The notes beneath the pieces are model-generated. The model saw nothing but the letters and a program-made list of their open reading frames with translations. It did no database searches and was not told the DNA's origin. A program made the translations under genes and the position numbers. 64,000 nucleotides of DNA. Origin: Halothece sp. PCC 7418 (GTDB lineage Bacteria; Cyanobacteriota; Cyanobacteriia; Cyanobacteriales; Rubidibacteraceae). The stretch spans positions 3,658,001 to 3,722,000 of the forward strand of contig NC_019779.1 in assembly GCF_000317635.1 (NCBI RefSeq). Reading direction: 5' to 3'. Positions 1 to 9,699 of the stretch are shown one piece after another. The first letter of the stretch is position 1. Every line of letters starts with the position of its first letter.

Positions 1-42
1 CGAGACACCCGAGTCTTGAGGTTATGGACTGTGAAATAATAG

Positions 43-55
43 ACTCAGTCTGAGT
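43..55. promoter_or_regulatory. short perfect dyad upstream of the sugar transferase gene
   Basis: ACTCAG and CTGAGT flank a single T, giving a 6+1+6 inverted repeat about 85 bases before the start of the sugar transferase gene. It could be an operator or simply a chance palindrome. No promoter boxes are clear enough to name. Confidence 0.2.
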
Positions 56-140
56 TACGATCAATCAATTTGTTCGCTTGTTTCAGCTTGTGGCTTTATG
101 ATGGGGTGTGTGTGGTGTGAAGTGAAGTGAAAGGAATAAG

Positions 141-872
141 ATGACTGCTCAAAGCCAACTTATCTCCGTTAAGGTCTTACGGGGCGCAATTAAACGTAGC
201 GTTGACCCATTTGTCAGTAAGAACAAATATAAAACAATTGCCCTCGTTGCCAAAGATGGAGAAGTATTCAAACGATTATTCGATATTTTATTCTCCTTAG
301 CGGTATTAGTTCTCTGTTCTCCGCTTTATTTGCTATTAGCCATTTTGATTAAACTCAGTTCCCCCGGACCTGTGTTTTATATTCAAGAACGGATTGGCAA
401 GAATTATCGCGCTTTCCGTTGCATTAAGTTTAGAACGATGGTTAATAATGCGGATGCGATGATGGACCGTTTAATGCTGGAGTATCCAGAATTGCGGGAA
501 GAATACGAAGAAAACTTTAAATTAAAAGATGATCCCCGAGTCACTCCAGTGGGGAAATTTTTACGTTATACCAGCCTTGATGAGCTTCCTCAGTTTTGGA
601 ATGTCCTGAGAGGTGACATGAGTGTTGTCGGACCGCGTCCTTTAGTGCCAGAAGAACTTTATAAATATGGTCGTCATATTGATAAAATCCTGACGATCCG
701 ACCTGGGATCACGGGTTTATGGCAGGTTTCTGGGCGCAATGATATCCCTTACGAAAGGCGTGTCAATATGGATGTATATTACGTAAATTTTCGGAACTGG
801 TTACTCGATTTTTGGGTCATTATCAAAACAATTGGAGTCATTCTCTTTCCTCAAGATAATGGTGGATACTAA
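141..872 (+). CDS. sugar transferase (initiating exopolysaccharide glycosyl-1-phosphate transferase)
   Basis: Bacterial sugar transferase family (WbaP/ExoY/RfbP type). These enzymes move a sugar-1-phosphate from a nucleotide sugar to undecaprenyl phosphate at the inner membrane, the first step of exopolysaccharide or O-unit assembly. The 243-residue protein is the short catalytic form without the multi-helix N-terminal domain. A hydrophobic re-entrant segment spans residues 46-70, followed by KFRTM (96-100), DDPRVTPVGKFLR (130-142) and the SLDELPQ acidic pair at about 147-148, then GPRPL. The ATG follows AAGGAATAAG, a good ribosome site. The next two genes make GDP-fucose, which supports a role in a fucose-containing surface polysaccharide. 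The exact sugar transferred cannot be read from sequence. Confidence 0.93.
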   Translation: MTAQSQLISVKVLRGAIKRSVDPFVSKNKYKTIALVAKDGEVFKRLFDILFSLAVLVLCSPLYLLLAILIKLSSPGPVFYIQERIGKNYRAFRCIKFRTMVNNADAMMDRLMLEYPELREEYEENFKLKDDPRVTPVGKFLRYTSLDELPQFWNVLRGDMSVVGPRPLVPEELYKYGRHIDKILTIRPGITGLWQVSGRNDIPYERRVNMDVYYVNFRNWLLDFWVIIKTIGVILFPQDNGGY

Positions 873-979
873 GTGAGTGACAAGGTGATAGGGGGATCAT
901 AAGATAGAGTTCTCCCTCTTAACCGCTCTCCCCCCTGTCACAGCCAACGTTTAAATTCCTCACCAATGAAATAATAATC

Positions 980-2059
980 ATGACCGAAAAAAAAGTTGCA
1001 TTGATTACCGGAATTACTGGTCAAGACGGCTCTTACCTCAGTGAGCTTTTATTAGAAAAAGGCTATGAAGTACATGGGATTATCCGTCGGACTTCTACGT
1101 TTAATACGGATCGGGTTGATCATATTTATGTGGATCCGCACCAAGAAGATGCACGGTTATTCTTGCATTATGGCGATTTAACTGATGGAACAACGTTACG
1201 TCGCATTTTAGAAGCCGTGCAACCGCTTGAAATTTATAATCTTGGCGCACAATCTCATGTGCGGGTCAGTTTTGACTCCCCTGAATATACGGTGGATACT
1301 GCAGCAATGGGAACGTTGCGCTTATTAGAAGCCATTCGGGACTATCAGTATCGCACAGGGATCCAAGTTCGATTTTATCAGGCGGGTTCTTCAGAAATGT
1401 TTGGGAAAGTCCAAGAGATCCCCCAAAAAGAAACAACCCCCTTTTATCCTCGGAGTCCTTATGCTTGCGGAAAAGTTTATGCCCATTGGCAAACGGTAAA
1501 TTATCGAGAATCTTATAATTTATTTGCTTGTAATGGCATTTTGTTTAACCATGAAAGCCCTCGTCGGGGAGAAACCTTCGTGACTAGGAAAATTACTCGC
1601 GCGATCGCGCGGATTTTAGCAGGACAACAGAAATACCTCTACATGGGGAATCTGGACGCAAAACGGGACTGGGGTTACGCCAAAGATTATGTGAAAGCCA
1701 TGTGGTTAATGCTACAACAAAACCAGCCAGATGATTATGTGGTCGCCACCGGTGAAACTCATTCCGTGCGAGAGTTTTTAGAACTGGCTTTTAGCTACGT
1801 GAATCTCAACTGGGAAGATTATGTGCGATTTGATGAGCGGTATCTGCGCCCTGCGGAAGTAGAATTATTAATCGGAGATCCAGCGAAAACCAAAGAAAAA
1901 TTAGGCTGGCAACCGTCCGTGAATTTTGAACAGTTAGTGATGTTAATGGTGGATGCGGATTTAACGGCTTTAGGGCTTCCTCTTCCTGAAAACAAAAACC
2001 ATCAACGGATTCAAGATACCGCTTATATTCGGCAAAATATGGGTTCTATGTCCTACTAA
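980..2059 (+). CDS. gmd: GDP-mannose 4,6-dehydratase
   Basis: Converts GDP-D-mannose to GDP-4-keto-6-deoxy-D-mannose, the first committed step to GDP-L-fucose (also a GDP-rhamnose precursor). It is an extended short-chain dehydrogenase of 359 residues, normal for the family. The NADP-binding glycine motif GITGQDG is at residues 11-17. The catalytic SSE is at 137-139, and Tyr161 and Lys165 form the YxxxK pair. The [16 protein letters not shown] segment typical of Gmd is present. The gene lies 107 bases after the sugar transferase and 74 bases before fcl, so the three are probably one polysaccharide unit. Confidence 0.97.
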   Translation: MTEKKVALITGITGQDGSYLSELLLEKGYEVHGIIRRTSTFNTDRVDHIYVDPHQEDARLFLHYGDLTDGTTLRRILEAVQPLEIYNLGAQSHVRVSFDSPEYTVDTAAMGTLRLLEAIRDYQYRTGIQVRFYQAGSSEMFGKVQEIPQKETTPFYPRSPYACGKVYAHWQTVNYRESYNLFACNGILFNHESPRRGETFVTRKITRAIARILAGQQKYLYMGNLDAKRDWGYAKDYVKAMWLMLQQNQPDDYVVATGETHSVREFLELAFSYVNLNWEDYVRFDERYLRPAEVELLIGDPAKTKEKLGWQPSVNFEQLVMLMVDADLTALGLPLPENKNHQRIQDTAYIRQNMGSMSY

Positions 2060-2133
2060 GGTTTTGTATTCCTCACCGCCAAGGTGAAGACTGATTGGAT
2101 GAAAAGCGTTCTTTTGTGGAGAATTAACTAAAA

Positions 2134-3072
2134 ATGCTGGACTTAAACGAGAAACGGATTGTTGTCACCGGTGGGGCTGGCTTCTTAGGTCGTCAGGTGA
2201 TTGATCAATTGTGTCGGGCGGGAGCACAAAAAGAAAAAATTACTGTTCCGCGATCGCGCGATCAAGACCTTCGCGATTTCAAAAACTGTCAACAAGTCGT
2301 AGCCGAACAAGATATTATCATTCATCTCGCTGCCCATGTTGGTGGCATTGGCTTAAACCGCGAAAAACCCGCCGAACTTTTTTACGACAACCTGATGATG
2401 GGGGCGCAACTGATTCATGCTGCTTATGAAGCCAACGTCGAAAAGTTTGTCTGCGTCGGAACCATCTGTGCCTATCCCAAGTTTACCCCTGTTCCCTTCC
2501 ACGAAGATGATCTTTGGAATGGCTATCCCGAAGAAACCAACGCCCCCTACGGTATTGCCAAAAAAGCCTTACTGGTGCAACTGCAAGCCTATCGCCAACA
2601 ATATGGCTTTAACGGCATTTACTTACTTCCCGTTAACCTTTACGGTCCCGAAGATAACTTTAATCCCGAAAGTTCTCATGTCATTCCTGCTTTAATTCGG
2701 AAAGTCCATGAAGCGCAACAAAAAGGGGAAAACAAATTCCCAGTCTGGGGTGATGGCACGCCAACCCGAGAGTTTCTCTATTCCACTGATGCTGCCCGGG
2801 GAATTGTCATGGGCACTCAACACTATGATGATCCTGATCCAGTTAATCTGGGCACCAATGAGGAAGTCTCCATTAAGAATCTCGTGGAACTCATTTGCGA
2901 ACTGATGGACTTTCAAGGAGAAATCATCTGGGAAACCGATCAGCCCAATGGTCAACCGCGTCGCTGTCTTGATACCCAACGCGCGAAAGAACGGTTTGGT
3001 TTCACTGCTGAAACCGACTTCAAACAAGGCTTAAAAAATACAATCGCTTGGTATCGAGAGCACGCTAAATGA
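2134..3072 (+). CDS. fcl: GDP-L-fucose synthase (epimerase/reductase)
   Basis: Takes the Gmd product through a 3,5-epimerisation and NADPH reduction to GDP-L-fucose. The 312-residue protein has the Rossmann motif TGGAGFLG (residues 12-19), the VGTICAYP strand (108-115) holding the catalytic serine/cysteine region, and YGIAK (139-143) as the YxxxK pair. The PVNLYGPEDNF segment is characteristic of WcaG/Fcl proteins. With gmd just upstream the pathway from GDP-mannose to GDP-fucose is complete in this window. The ATG is preceded by GGAGAATTAACTAAAA. Confidence 0.96.
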   Translation: MLDLNEKRIVVTGGAGFLGRQVIDQLCRAGAQKEKITVPRSRDQDLRDFKNCQQVVAEQDIIIHLAAHVGGIGLNREKPAELFYDNLMMGAQLIHAAYEANVEKFVCVGTICAYPKFTPVPFHEDDLWNGYPEETNAPYGIAKKALLVQLQAYRQQYGFNGIYLLPVNLYGPEDNFNPESSHVIPALIRKVHEAQQKGENKFPVWGDGTPTREFLYSTDAARGIVMGTQHYDDPDPVNLGTNEEVSIKNLVELICELMDFQGEIIWETDQPNGQPRRCLDTQRAKERFGFTAETDFKQGLKNTIAWYREHAK

Positions 3073-3228
3073 TATCACACTTCGCGCTGGGGAAAAGTCA
3101 AAGGTGAAAGGGACAAGGTGAATTCTCTGTTTTGTCAGCTATTAGCGAAACGATTAGAGAAACTGATGTCCTCATCTCCGGTCATGTTGTATCGTGAACT
3201 ATAAAGAAATTCTGTAAACAAACCAAGA

Positions 3229-4632
3229 ATGATTTTTGATCAATTAATTTCTCGTTCTGTGATCACAGATATAATTCCATTCTCTTTACTTGCAACCGCA
3301 GAAGAAGAAACAGCGCAAGCGGATGGCAGTTTGATTTTAGCGAGTGTCTTACTGAGCTTAGTTGCCATCTATATTGCCAGTAAAATTGGCGGTGAACTCT
3401 GTTCTCGCATTAACTTACCTCCTGTGCTAGGAGAATTAGTCGGTGGCGTTGTCATTGGGGTTTCCGTCTTAGGCTTACTTGTGTTTCCAGAAACAGGGGC
3501 GACGGCTGAAGACTCCCTGATTATGACCTTTCTCGAAAAAACCACCGATCTCGAACCAGGAACTGCCGAAGCCGTATTTGAAGCGCAAGGGGAAGTGATC
3601 ACCATCCTATCTGAACTTGGGGTGGTGATTTTGCTTTTTGAGATTGGCTTAGAATCAGACTTAAAAGAGCTTTTACGAGTCGGACCACAAGCAGCAGCAG
3701 TGGCGGTTACTGGAGTGATTGCCCCCTTTGTGGGAGGAACCGCAGGTTTATATTATGGTTTTGGTGTTCCCGCGATTCCTGCTGTTTTTGCCGGTGCAGC
3801 CTTAACCGCGACCAGTATTGGGATTACTGCGAAAGTGCTCGCCGAGTTAGGTCGTCTCAATTCCAAAGAAGGACAAATTATTATTGGTGCAGCAGTGATT
3901 GATGATGTGTTGGGCATCATTGTCTTAGCGGTTGTCGCCAGTCTGATCAAAACGGGAAATATTGAAGTTAGCAATATTATCTATTTAGTTGTCAGTGCAG
4001 GGGCGTTTTTGGTGGGAACGATTCTTGTCGGACGTTTCATTAGTCCGTTTTTAGTGGGCATGGTCAACGAAATGAAAACGCGCGGGGAATTATTGTTGAC
4101 CTCGCTGGTGTTTGCGTTTGCTCTTGCTTATATTGCAACGGCGATTAATTTGGAAGCCATTTTGGGAGCATTTGCTGCTGGGCTAGTCTTAGCAGAAACC
4201 GAAAAACGAAAAGAGTTAGAAGAACAAGTGGTTCCAGTTGCCGATATCTTAGTGCCAGTGTTCTTTGTTTGTGTTGGTGCAAGAACGGATTTAGGTGTTT
4301 TGAATCCCACTGTCCCCAGTAACCGCGAAGGGCTGATTCTCGCAGCGTTTCTGATTGTGGTTGCCATTATCGGCAAGATTATTGCTGGATTTACGATCTT
4401 TGGTCGCCCCGATATTAATAAACTTGCCATTGGGGTCGGGATGATTCCTCGGGGGGAAGTCGGTTTAGTGTTTGCAGGCGTGGGCTCGGCAAGTGGGGCA
4501 TTGTCTCCGGCAACGGAAGCAGCGATTATTGTCATGGTCATTTTGACAACATTTGTTGCTCCTCCTTTCTTGCGCGTGGTCTTACCCGAGGCAGCAGAAA
4601 CCGAAGCTGAGACCTCAAAACAGGAAGGTTAA
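3229..4632 (+). CDS. cation:proton antiporter, CPA2/NapA type
   Basis: Integral membrane Na+(K+)/H+ exchanger of the CPA2 family, 467 residues with about 12 hydrophobic segments. The ion-binding DD motif is at Asp225-Asp226 in AAVIDDVLGI; the paired aspartates are typical of electrogenic members. There is no C-terminal RCK/TrkA domain, and the protein ends in a short acidic tail. NapA-type antiporters of halotolerant cyanobacteria support growth at high salt and alkaline pH, a likely but unproven role here. The frame stays open for 48 codons after the TAA stop (see findings). Ion specificity cannot be read from sequence. Confidence 0.93.
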   Translation: MIFDQLISRSVITDIIPFSLLATAEEETAQADGSLILASVLLSLVAIYIASKIGGELCSRINLPPVLGELVGGVVIGVSVLGLLVFPETGATAEDSLIMTFLEKTTDLEPGTAEAVFEAQGEVITILSELGVVILLFEIGLESDLKELLRVGPQAAAVAVTGVIAPFVGGTAGLYYGFGVPAIPAVFAGAALTATSIGITAKVLAELGRLNSKEGQIIIGAAVIDDVLGIIVLAVVASLIKTGNIEVSNIIYLVVSAGAFLVGTILVGRFISPFLVGMVNEMKTRGELLLTSLVFAFALAYIATAINLEAILGAFAAGLVLAETEKRKELEEQVVPVADILVPVFFVCVGARTDLGVLNPTVPSNREGLILAAFLIVVAIIGKIIAGFTIFGRPDINKLAIGVGMIPRGEVGLVFAGVGSASGALSPATEAAIIVMVILTTFVAPPFLRVVLPEAAETEAETSKQEG

Positions 4633-4891
4633 GGAATTGCTGAGGTGGTTCAAGAACACAACAAGGGAGAAATTGTTGAGCGTTTTGGCAACCTGGAAAC
4701 AATTGAGTTTTCTAAGGAGTCAAGGAATAGATCGCGATCTGAACGGATGTCGGGTTCGGAAAAATGGATCGAAAGCTGAGATTACAGATCGATTGCTCTT
4801 GATTAGGATAAACTAATCTGTTAACTGCTAGGGTTATTCTATGATGCCTAATCATTAATTTAAGGCGCGATCGCGCGTGTGAGGAGTAGGA

Positions 4892-6766
4892 GTGGTGAAA
4901 CAAGCCTCAATATTAATCGGTTCTTTAGTGGCAACAGCACTAACAGCAGCCCCGGCCCATGCTGGAAAGCTCACATTTTGGCGGTTTAATGAAAACAACA
5001 ACCGTCTGCTCTTTCAAACTGAAGAAAGAGTTCAACCGCGAGCACAATTAATTTTTAATCCCACTCGGGTGGTCATTGACTTACCCGATACGGTGCTCGG
5101 TCATTCCTTGGTCAATCAAGATGTGGGTGGGGCAATTCAAGAAGTCCGAGTGGGTCAGTTTAATCAAGAAACGACCCGTCTTGTGGTCGAATTAGCCCCT
5201 GGCTATACCTTAGACCCGGAAAAAGTCAAAATTCGCGAAGAACGCCCCCAACGCTGGTCGGTGGAGTTACCCCCCGTGCAACGGACTGCGAATCCAAGCA
5301 GGAGACGGTCGGCGCTGGATCGTCGCTCCCCTCGTCGCGAGACCCCCTCTCCCCTGTTAGAGGTCGGTCAGTCTCCCCCGAACACGAAAGCCGATACCAA
5401 TCATCCCAACTTTCAGGTGACCCGCAGTGGCTTATTACTCCGCTTGGACAGCCCTCCTGGTAAAGAGATCGAAGTGGAACGCAGTGAAGATAAAAAACAA
5501 ATTTCTTTTCATGTTCCCAAGGCAACCTTACCCTCCGACCTGCCGTCAGTCCTCCCAGTTGGCGACTATGGGATTAGTCATGCTGAATTTAAATCCAATG
5601 GCAATGATACGGCAGAAGTCACCCTTCATGTCAATCCAGAAAGCCCCACTTGGCAAGCCTTTCCGACTCTGACCAGCAAGGGAGGACTGGTGTTTTTACC
5701 AGAAGGAGGGATGGGACAAGTCCGCAATAATCTCTCTACTCCCCCCATACCAGCATCGCTGACTAATCATCCTGAACAATCCCAAACCACCGTTGTGCAA
5801 GCGGTGGATTTAATTGATAATCAGTTACTGGTGCGGGCCAATCAACCGATTACTGGAACTGGAAATTGGAATCGGGTCAGTGGCGTTTATGAAATTACAA
5901 TTCCCAATGCCGAACTGGCTGATCCCGTCCAAGGTCCCCAGTTAACGCGCAATAGCCCTGTTTCTCAAATTCGAGTGCGCCAGCAAGACGAGGAAACTGT
6001 GGTCGTACAGGTGCAATCATCGCCGGGGGTTCGGATTTTGGATCGGTTAAATCAACCCAGTGAGAATACGATCGCGATCGCGCTGCGTCAACTCCAACAA
6101 ACGACCCCTCGTCATTTACCCCATTTAAGCAATAGTAGCCAACAACGGCACACCATTCACGTTCCTCAGTCTCGTCCCGCGCCCTCTCCACCCTCCTCAC
6201 CCCTTCCTCGTGGAAACAATCAAGACGGTTTGCTCGTCGTTTTAGACCCAGGACATGGTGGTAAAGATCCTGGTGCTGTCGGTATTGGTGGTTTGCAGGA
6301 AAAAAATGTTGTTCTTCCCATTTCTCATCATGTGCGGAAAACCCTAGAAAGGAACGGGTTACAAGTCAAAATGACCCGATGGGATGACCGCTTTATTAGC
6401 TTAGGCGGACGCACAGAAATGGCAAACCGCGCGGATGCAGATTTGTTTATCAGCATTCATGCCAATGCGATTAGTATGAGTCGCCCCGATGTTAATGGTA
6501 CAGAAACCTTCTATTACGCCAATGGTCGGGCGTTAGCACAGGCGATTCAACGTAGCATCCTCAGTAAGATTAATATGCGCGATCGCGGGGTAAAAAAGGC
6601 AAATTTCTACGTCTTACGCAATTCTGCCATGCCCGCCGTTTTAGTGGAAGTGGGATTTGTCACTGGACGAGAAGATGCACCGCGTCTTGCTGATCCCAAC
6701 TTTCGCCAACGCATGGCTGACGCGATCGCCGACGGGATCTTACAGTATGTTCGCCAAACTCAATAA
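4892..6766 (+). CDS. N-acetylmuramoyl-L-alanine amidase, AMIN + Amidase_3
   Basis: Zinc amidase that cleaves the MurNAc-L-Ala bond of peptidoglycan during cell separation (AmiC type), exported to the periplasm. Signal peptide is residues 1-24, ending in AHA. An AMIN-like domain (about 26-125) starts at LTFWRFNENNNRLLF, and a second AMIN-like stretch lies around 300-395. A Pro/Ser/Arg-rich linker precedes the Amidase_3 domain from about 445 to the end. Zinc ligands are the His in DPGHGG, the Glu in LQEKN and the His in SIHANA; the catalytic Glu is in LVEVGF. GTG start behind GAGGAGTAGGA. The stop is 30 bases before murI, giving a cell-wall gene pair. Confidence 0.95.
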   Translation: MVKQASILIGSLVATALTAAPAHAGKLTFWRFNENNNRLLFQTEERVQPRAQLIFNPTRVVIDLPDTVLGHSLVNQDVGGAIQEVRVGQFNQETTRLVVELAPGYTLDPEKVKIREERPQRWSVELPPVQRTANPSRRRSALDRRSPRRETPSPLLEVGQSPPNTKADTNHPNFQVTRSGLLLRLDSPPGKEIEVERSEDKKQISFHVPKATLPSDLPSVLPVGDYGISHAEFKSNGNDTAEVTLHVNPESPTWQAFPTLTSKGGLVFLPEGGMGQVRNNLSTPPIPASLTNHPEQSQTTVVQAVDLIDNQLLVRANQPITGTGNWNRVSGVYEITIPNAELADPVQGPQLTRNSPVSQIRVRQQDEETVVVQVQSSPGVRILDRLNQPSENTIAIALRQLQQTTPRHLPHLSNSSQQRHTIHVPQSRPAPSPPSSPLPRGNNQDGLLVVLDPGHGGKDPGAVGIGGLQEKNVVLPISHHVRKTLERNGLQVKMTRWDDRFISLGGRTEMANRADADLFISIHANAISMSRPDVNGTETFYYANGRALAQAIQRSILSKINMRDRGVKKANFYVLRNSAMPAVLVEVGFVTGREDAPRLADPNFRQRMADAIADGILQYVRQTQ

Positions 6767-6796
6767 ACGCTCTCACGACTCATTGCTAAACAATTC

Positions 6797-7684
6797 ATGA
6801 ATCTGTTACAGGGAATTAATTTGTTTCATCATCAACCTTCCCAATCGCCCATCAGACCTCAACACCCCATTGGTGTCTTTGACAGTGGCTTAGGAGGACT
6901 AACCGTTTTACGAGAACTTTATCGACAACTGCCCCAAGAATCCCTCCTCTACTTTGCTGATACAGCCCGTCTCCCCTATGGCAGTCGCTCCCACGAGGAA
7001 ATTGTGCAATTCTGCCGAGAAATTCTGCATTGGATGACCGCTCAAGGGGTGAAGATGGTCATTATGGCCTGTAATACCTCCTCCGCCCTCGCCTTAGAAA
7101 CCGTCCGTTCAGAATTTAATATTCCCATCCTTGGGGTCATTCTTCCTGGGGCCCGGGCTGCTGTTAGTGTCGGGAGGCGTATCGGTGTCATTGCTACCCC
7201 AGCGACAGCAACCAGTAACGCTTATCGACAAGCTATTTTAGAAGTCGATCATAGGGCGAAAGTTTGGCAAGTCAGTTGTCCAGAATTTGTCCCTCTTATC
7301 GAACAAAACCGCCTCAATGATCCCTATGTCCGAGAAGTGGCTCAAACCTATTTAGCCCCCCTCCAAGAAAAACAAATTGACACCCTCATCTATGGCTGTA
7401 CGCACTATCCCTATCTTGCGCCTGTTTTAGGAGAGATTTTACCGAGTAACGTTCAATTCATTGATCCCGCTCAGCACGTGGTTACTGCAACCGAACAAGA
7501 ACTAGAATTGATGGGCTTAACAAATCTCGATGCACCCGTCCCCACTCGTTTTTGTGTCAGTGGTGACCCCGATCAATTTGCTGATCGCGCTCGCCATTGG
7601 CTCGGTTGCACCCCCCTTGTGGAACAGATCCAACTCCCTACTCTTGCCCATAGTTATCGAGAAATGTCCATTTCTTTAGAATAG
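6797..7684 (+). CDS. murI: glutamate racemase
   Basis: Interconverts L- and D-glutamate, supplying D-Glu for peptidoglycan. The 295-residue protein has the substrate-binding motif GVFDSGLGGLTVLREL, PYGSRS, and the two catalytic cysteines in MACNTSSA and YGCTHYPYL. Residues 1-26 precede the conserved core, so the start is a little longer than usual. A start at this ATG is accepted because no internal ATG lies before the core. It follows the amidase gene closely on the same strand. Confidence 0.97.
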   Translation: MNLLQGINLFHHQPSQSPIRPQHPIGVFDSGLGGLTVLRELYRQLPQESLLYFADTARLPYGSRSHEEIVQFCREILHWMTAQGVKMVIMACNTSSALALETVRSEFNIPILGVILPGARAAVSVGRRIGVIATPATATSNAYRQAILEVDHRAKVWQVSCPEFVPLIEQNRLNDPYVREVAQTYLAPLQEKQIDTLIYGCTHYPYLAPVLGEILPSNVQFIDPAQHVVTATEQELELMGLTNLDAPVPTRFCVSGDPDQFADRARHWLGCTPLVEQIQLPTLAHSYREMSISLE

Positions 7685-7703
7685 CGTTTCTTCGTCTGGA
7701 GAG

Positions 7704-9167
7704 TTAACGATTAAATAACTTTTCTAACTGACGTTGTACCCAAGCCACTGGGTTTTTATCTAATTCCTGATAGTTTAATAATCCTAACTCTCGTAACTGT
7801 TGTTGCTGTTGGGATAATTCTTCTTGCGCTCTTCCTAACTCTACAACAATCAACTCATAAAGATGGGGTTGCTCTTTGAGTAAAGTTTCAAACCCTTCTT
7901 TATTAATAGCAAAAAGTGTCGTTTCTTCCCTCGCTCTCACGGTTACGGTTCGCCTTAATCCCAGCATTAAAGAAAGCTCACCAACGAATTCTCCAGGATT
8001 AAGAACAGTGGGTACTTGATTTAATTTTTCCACATAATATTCAACAGAACCTGATAAGATAATATAAAAAATATCGCCTGGATCTCCTTCCCGATACAGA
8101 ATGTCTCCCGCTTTAATTCCTTTGCGATAACCAATTTCAATCAGTTTTTTCAATTCGATCTCAGAACAGTTTTGAAAATAACTTACTTTCCGTAATAAGT
8201 CCCGTAAAACTAAAGGACGAGAAGGAGTAACTGTTTTAGAAAGATGAGGAAACTCAGTGGGATGGGTTTCTTCTTCTTTGATTTCAAGAGGACTATTTTC
8301 TCTAGTTTCTTGGTCGGGAGTCATCTGTACTCCGCCGTGAGACGACGGAGCCTGTGGATGAGCGTTGGTCAAATCTGTCGGAAAGCTACTCGGATACCAA
8401 ACCCCCAGACGAGGGGTTGCTAATTTAATCCCATATTGTCGTAAATTGTATTCAATAATAAACCGTAAAGAGCTTTCTGTAATGTGCTTTTTATCAACTT
8501 CTTCCACCCAGACCCAAAGTTGGAAATTCAGAGAATTATCTCCAAAGCCTGTAAAATAAACCGAGGCTGGTTTTTCATAAGAAACCGTTTCTTCCATATA
8601 AGCGGAATCTAATAAAATTTCCACAACCAAAACCGTATCACTTTCATGGGCAACACTCACTTCTACCATTGCCCAACCTTTTGTTTTTTGATAGGTCCAA
8701 TTAATGACTTGATTTTCCACTAAAAAGCGATTGGGAACAATAATATAGCGACCAATAATTGTCCGAATGACCGTTGAACGGAGAGACACTTCGTCAATAT
8801 ATCCTGTCATGCCATTCCATTCCACAAAATCACCCGCTTTAATTTTTTGTTCAAAAAGTAACGTTAAGCCACTAGTAAAATTTTTCGCGACTTCTTGTAA
8901 ACCAAAGCCAATTCCGATTCCAATCCCACCCGCTAAAACAGTAAAGGAAGAGAGGTTAATCCCACTTGCCTGCAAAATACTGATAAAAACAAATGCTCCC
9001 GTGCTATAACTAATAACAATTGAAACCGCTTCTCGTGTGCCTAAAGAAATTCCAATTTTGGGTAATAACTTATTTCGCAAAAATCGCTTCAGGAGAATCG
9101 TAACTCCTAAACTAGCGACAATAACTAAAATAATTTGTCCAATGAGCTTAAAAGGAATCGCATCCAT
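7704..9167 (-). CDS. MscS-type mechanosensitive channel with C-terminal cyclic-nucleotide-binding domain
   Basis: Inner-membrane osmotic release channel fused to a regulatory domain, 487 residues. Three hydrophobic segments occupy about residues 5-25, 48-70 and 73-95, followed by the pore-lining Gly/Ala-rich helix and the MscS beta domain (GDFVEWNGMTGYIDEV, VPNR). A CNMP-binding jelly roll spans about 345-450, with GDILYREGDPGDIFYIILSG and PGEFVGELSLMLGLRRTVTVRA. The linker at about 266-281 (NAHPQAPSSHGG) is encoded by a copy of a short repeat found elsewhere in the window. The fusion suggests gating or modulation by a cyclic nucleotide, which is an inference. The gene converges on murI. Confidence 0.93.
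   Translation of the reverse strand: MDAIPFKLIGQIILVIVASLGVTILLKRFLRNKLLPKIGISLGTREAVSIVISYSTGAFVFISILQASGINLSSFTVLAGGIGIGIGFGLQEVAKNFTSGLTLLFEQKIKAGDFVEWNGMTGYIDEVSLRSTVIRTIIGRYIIVPNRFLVENQVINWTYQKTKGWAMVEVSVAHESDTVLVVEILLDSAYMEETVSYEKPASVYFTGFGDNSLNFQLWVWVEEVDKKHITESSLRFIIEYNLRQYGIKLATPRLGVWYPSSFPTDLTNAHPQAPSSHGGVQMTPDQETRENSPLEIKEEETHPTEFPHLSKTVTPSRPLVLRDLLRKVSYFQNCSEIELKKLIEIGYRKGIKAGDILYREGDPGDIFYIILSGSVEYYVEKLNQVPTVLNPGEFVGELSLMLGLRRTVTVRAREETTLFAINKEGFETLLKEQPHLYELIVVELGRAQEELSQQQQQLRELGLLNYQELDKNPVAWVQRQLEKLFNR
8323..8372. repeat. dispersed ~50 bp repeat, copy 1 (inside mscS-like gene)
   Basis: The stretch beginning GTCATCTGTACTCCGCCGTG and ending GATGAGCGTTGGTCA matches 59512-59563 with only scattered substitutions. 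Here it lies in frame in the linker between the MscS and cNMP domains. Confidence 0.7.
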
Positions 9168-9277
9168 TTCAGATTAAATGACTTTGTATAGGGGCTGCTT
9201 TGACCGTTGGTGAAGTCGGGGGAAAGGGTCAACGGGAAAGGTTAAAATGACTAATGACCAATGTACTAACAAATAAT

Positions 9278-9307
9278 ATCCCGCCAAAAAGTCATCTTTG
9301 ACGGGAT
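9278..9307 (-). terminator. probable intrinsic terminator
   Basis: ATCCCGCCAAA and TTTGACGGGAT pair in an 11-bp stem with one mismatch and an 8-base loop. It lies about 30 bases beyond the stop of the small minus-strand ORF. The T run is weak (TATTATTTG). Confidence 0.5.
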
Positions 9308-9337
9308 GTTTGATTAAGTTTAAGGTCAGCTAATTAT

Positions 9338-9532
9338 TTAAATTTGACGAGATGCCATTTTTTCAACATCAGCTTGTGTTTCTTGTAAGAGTTGCTCACG
9401 GCTGTCTCGGGCTTGAGTGAGACTTGGGACTAAGTTACGGGCTTGTAAAGCCATGTGAAGCTGAAGCTGCGCCACGTAATCACGAACTTGCTCTTGTGCA
9501 GAATGTTGTGCTTGTTCCAGTTCCCAGTTCAA
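9338..9532 (-). CDS. small helical protein of unknown function
   Basis: A 64-residue ORF with a TTG start placed 6 bases after a strong GAGGAG (9539-9544), and a hairpin terminator just past the stop; together these argue that it is translated. The sequence is mostly predicted helix, rich in Gln, Glu, Ala and Leu (QEQVRDYVAQLQLHMALQAR), with no signal peptide, membrane segment or cysteine. It could form a coiled coil. I do not recognise a family. It stands alone between the mscS-like gene and desA, both on the same strand. Confidence 0.6.
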   Translation of the reverse strand: MNWELEQAQHSAQEQVRDYVAQLQLHMALQARNLVPSLTQARDSREQLLQETQADVEKMASRQI

Positions 9533-9538
9533 GGTTTT

Positions 9539-9544
9539 CTCCTC
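9539..9544 (-). promoter_or_regulatory. ribosome binding site deciding a TTG start
   Basis: GAGGAG read on the minus strand, six bases before the TTG of the 64-residue ORF. No ATG or GTG gives a comparable arrangement. Confidence 0.55.
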
Positions 9545-9699
9545 TCTTTAATTGCAACGGCTAGACTTAAGTTCACCGCCAACGGCGTGCTCTCCATTCT
9601 AGAGGCTAGCACTTCCATCTCAAGATCTGGAATTGAGTGTCACAAAGTTTAATGTTTTACAGTCTGTCCAGTTAATTTTGACCAGTAGTGATTAAGCGA

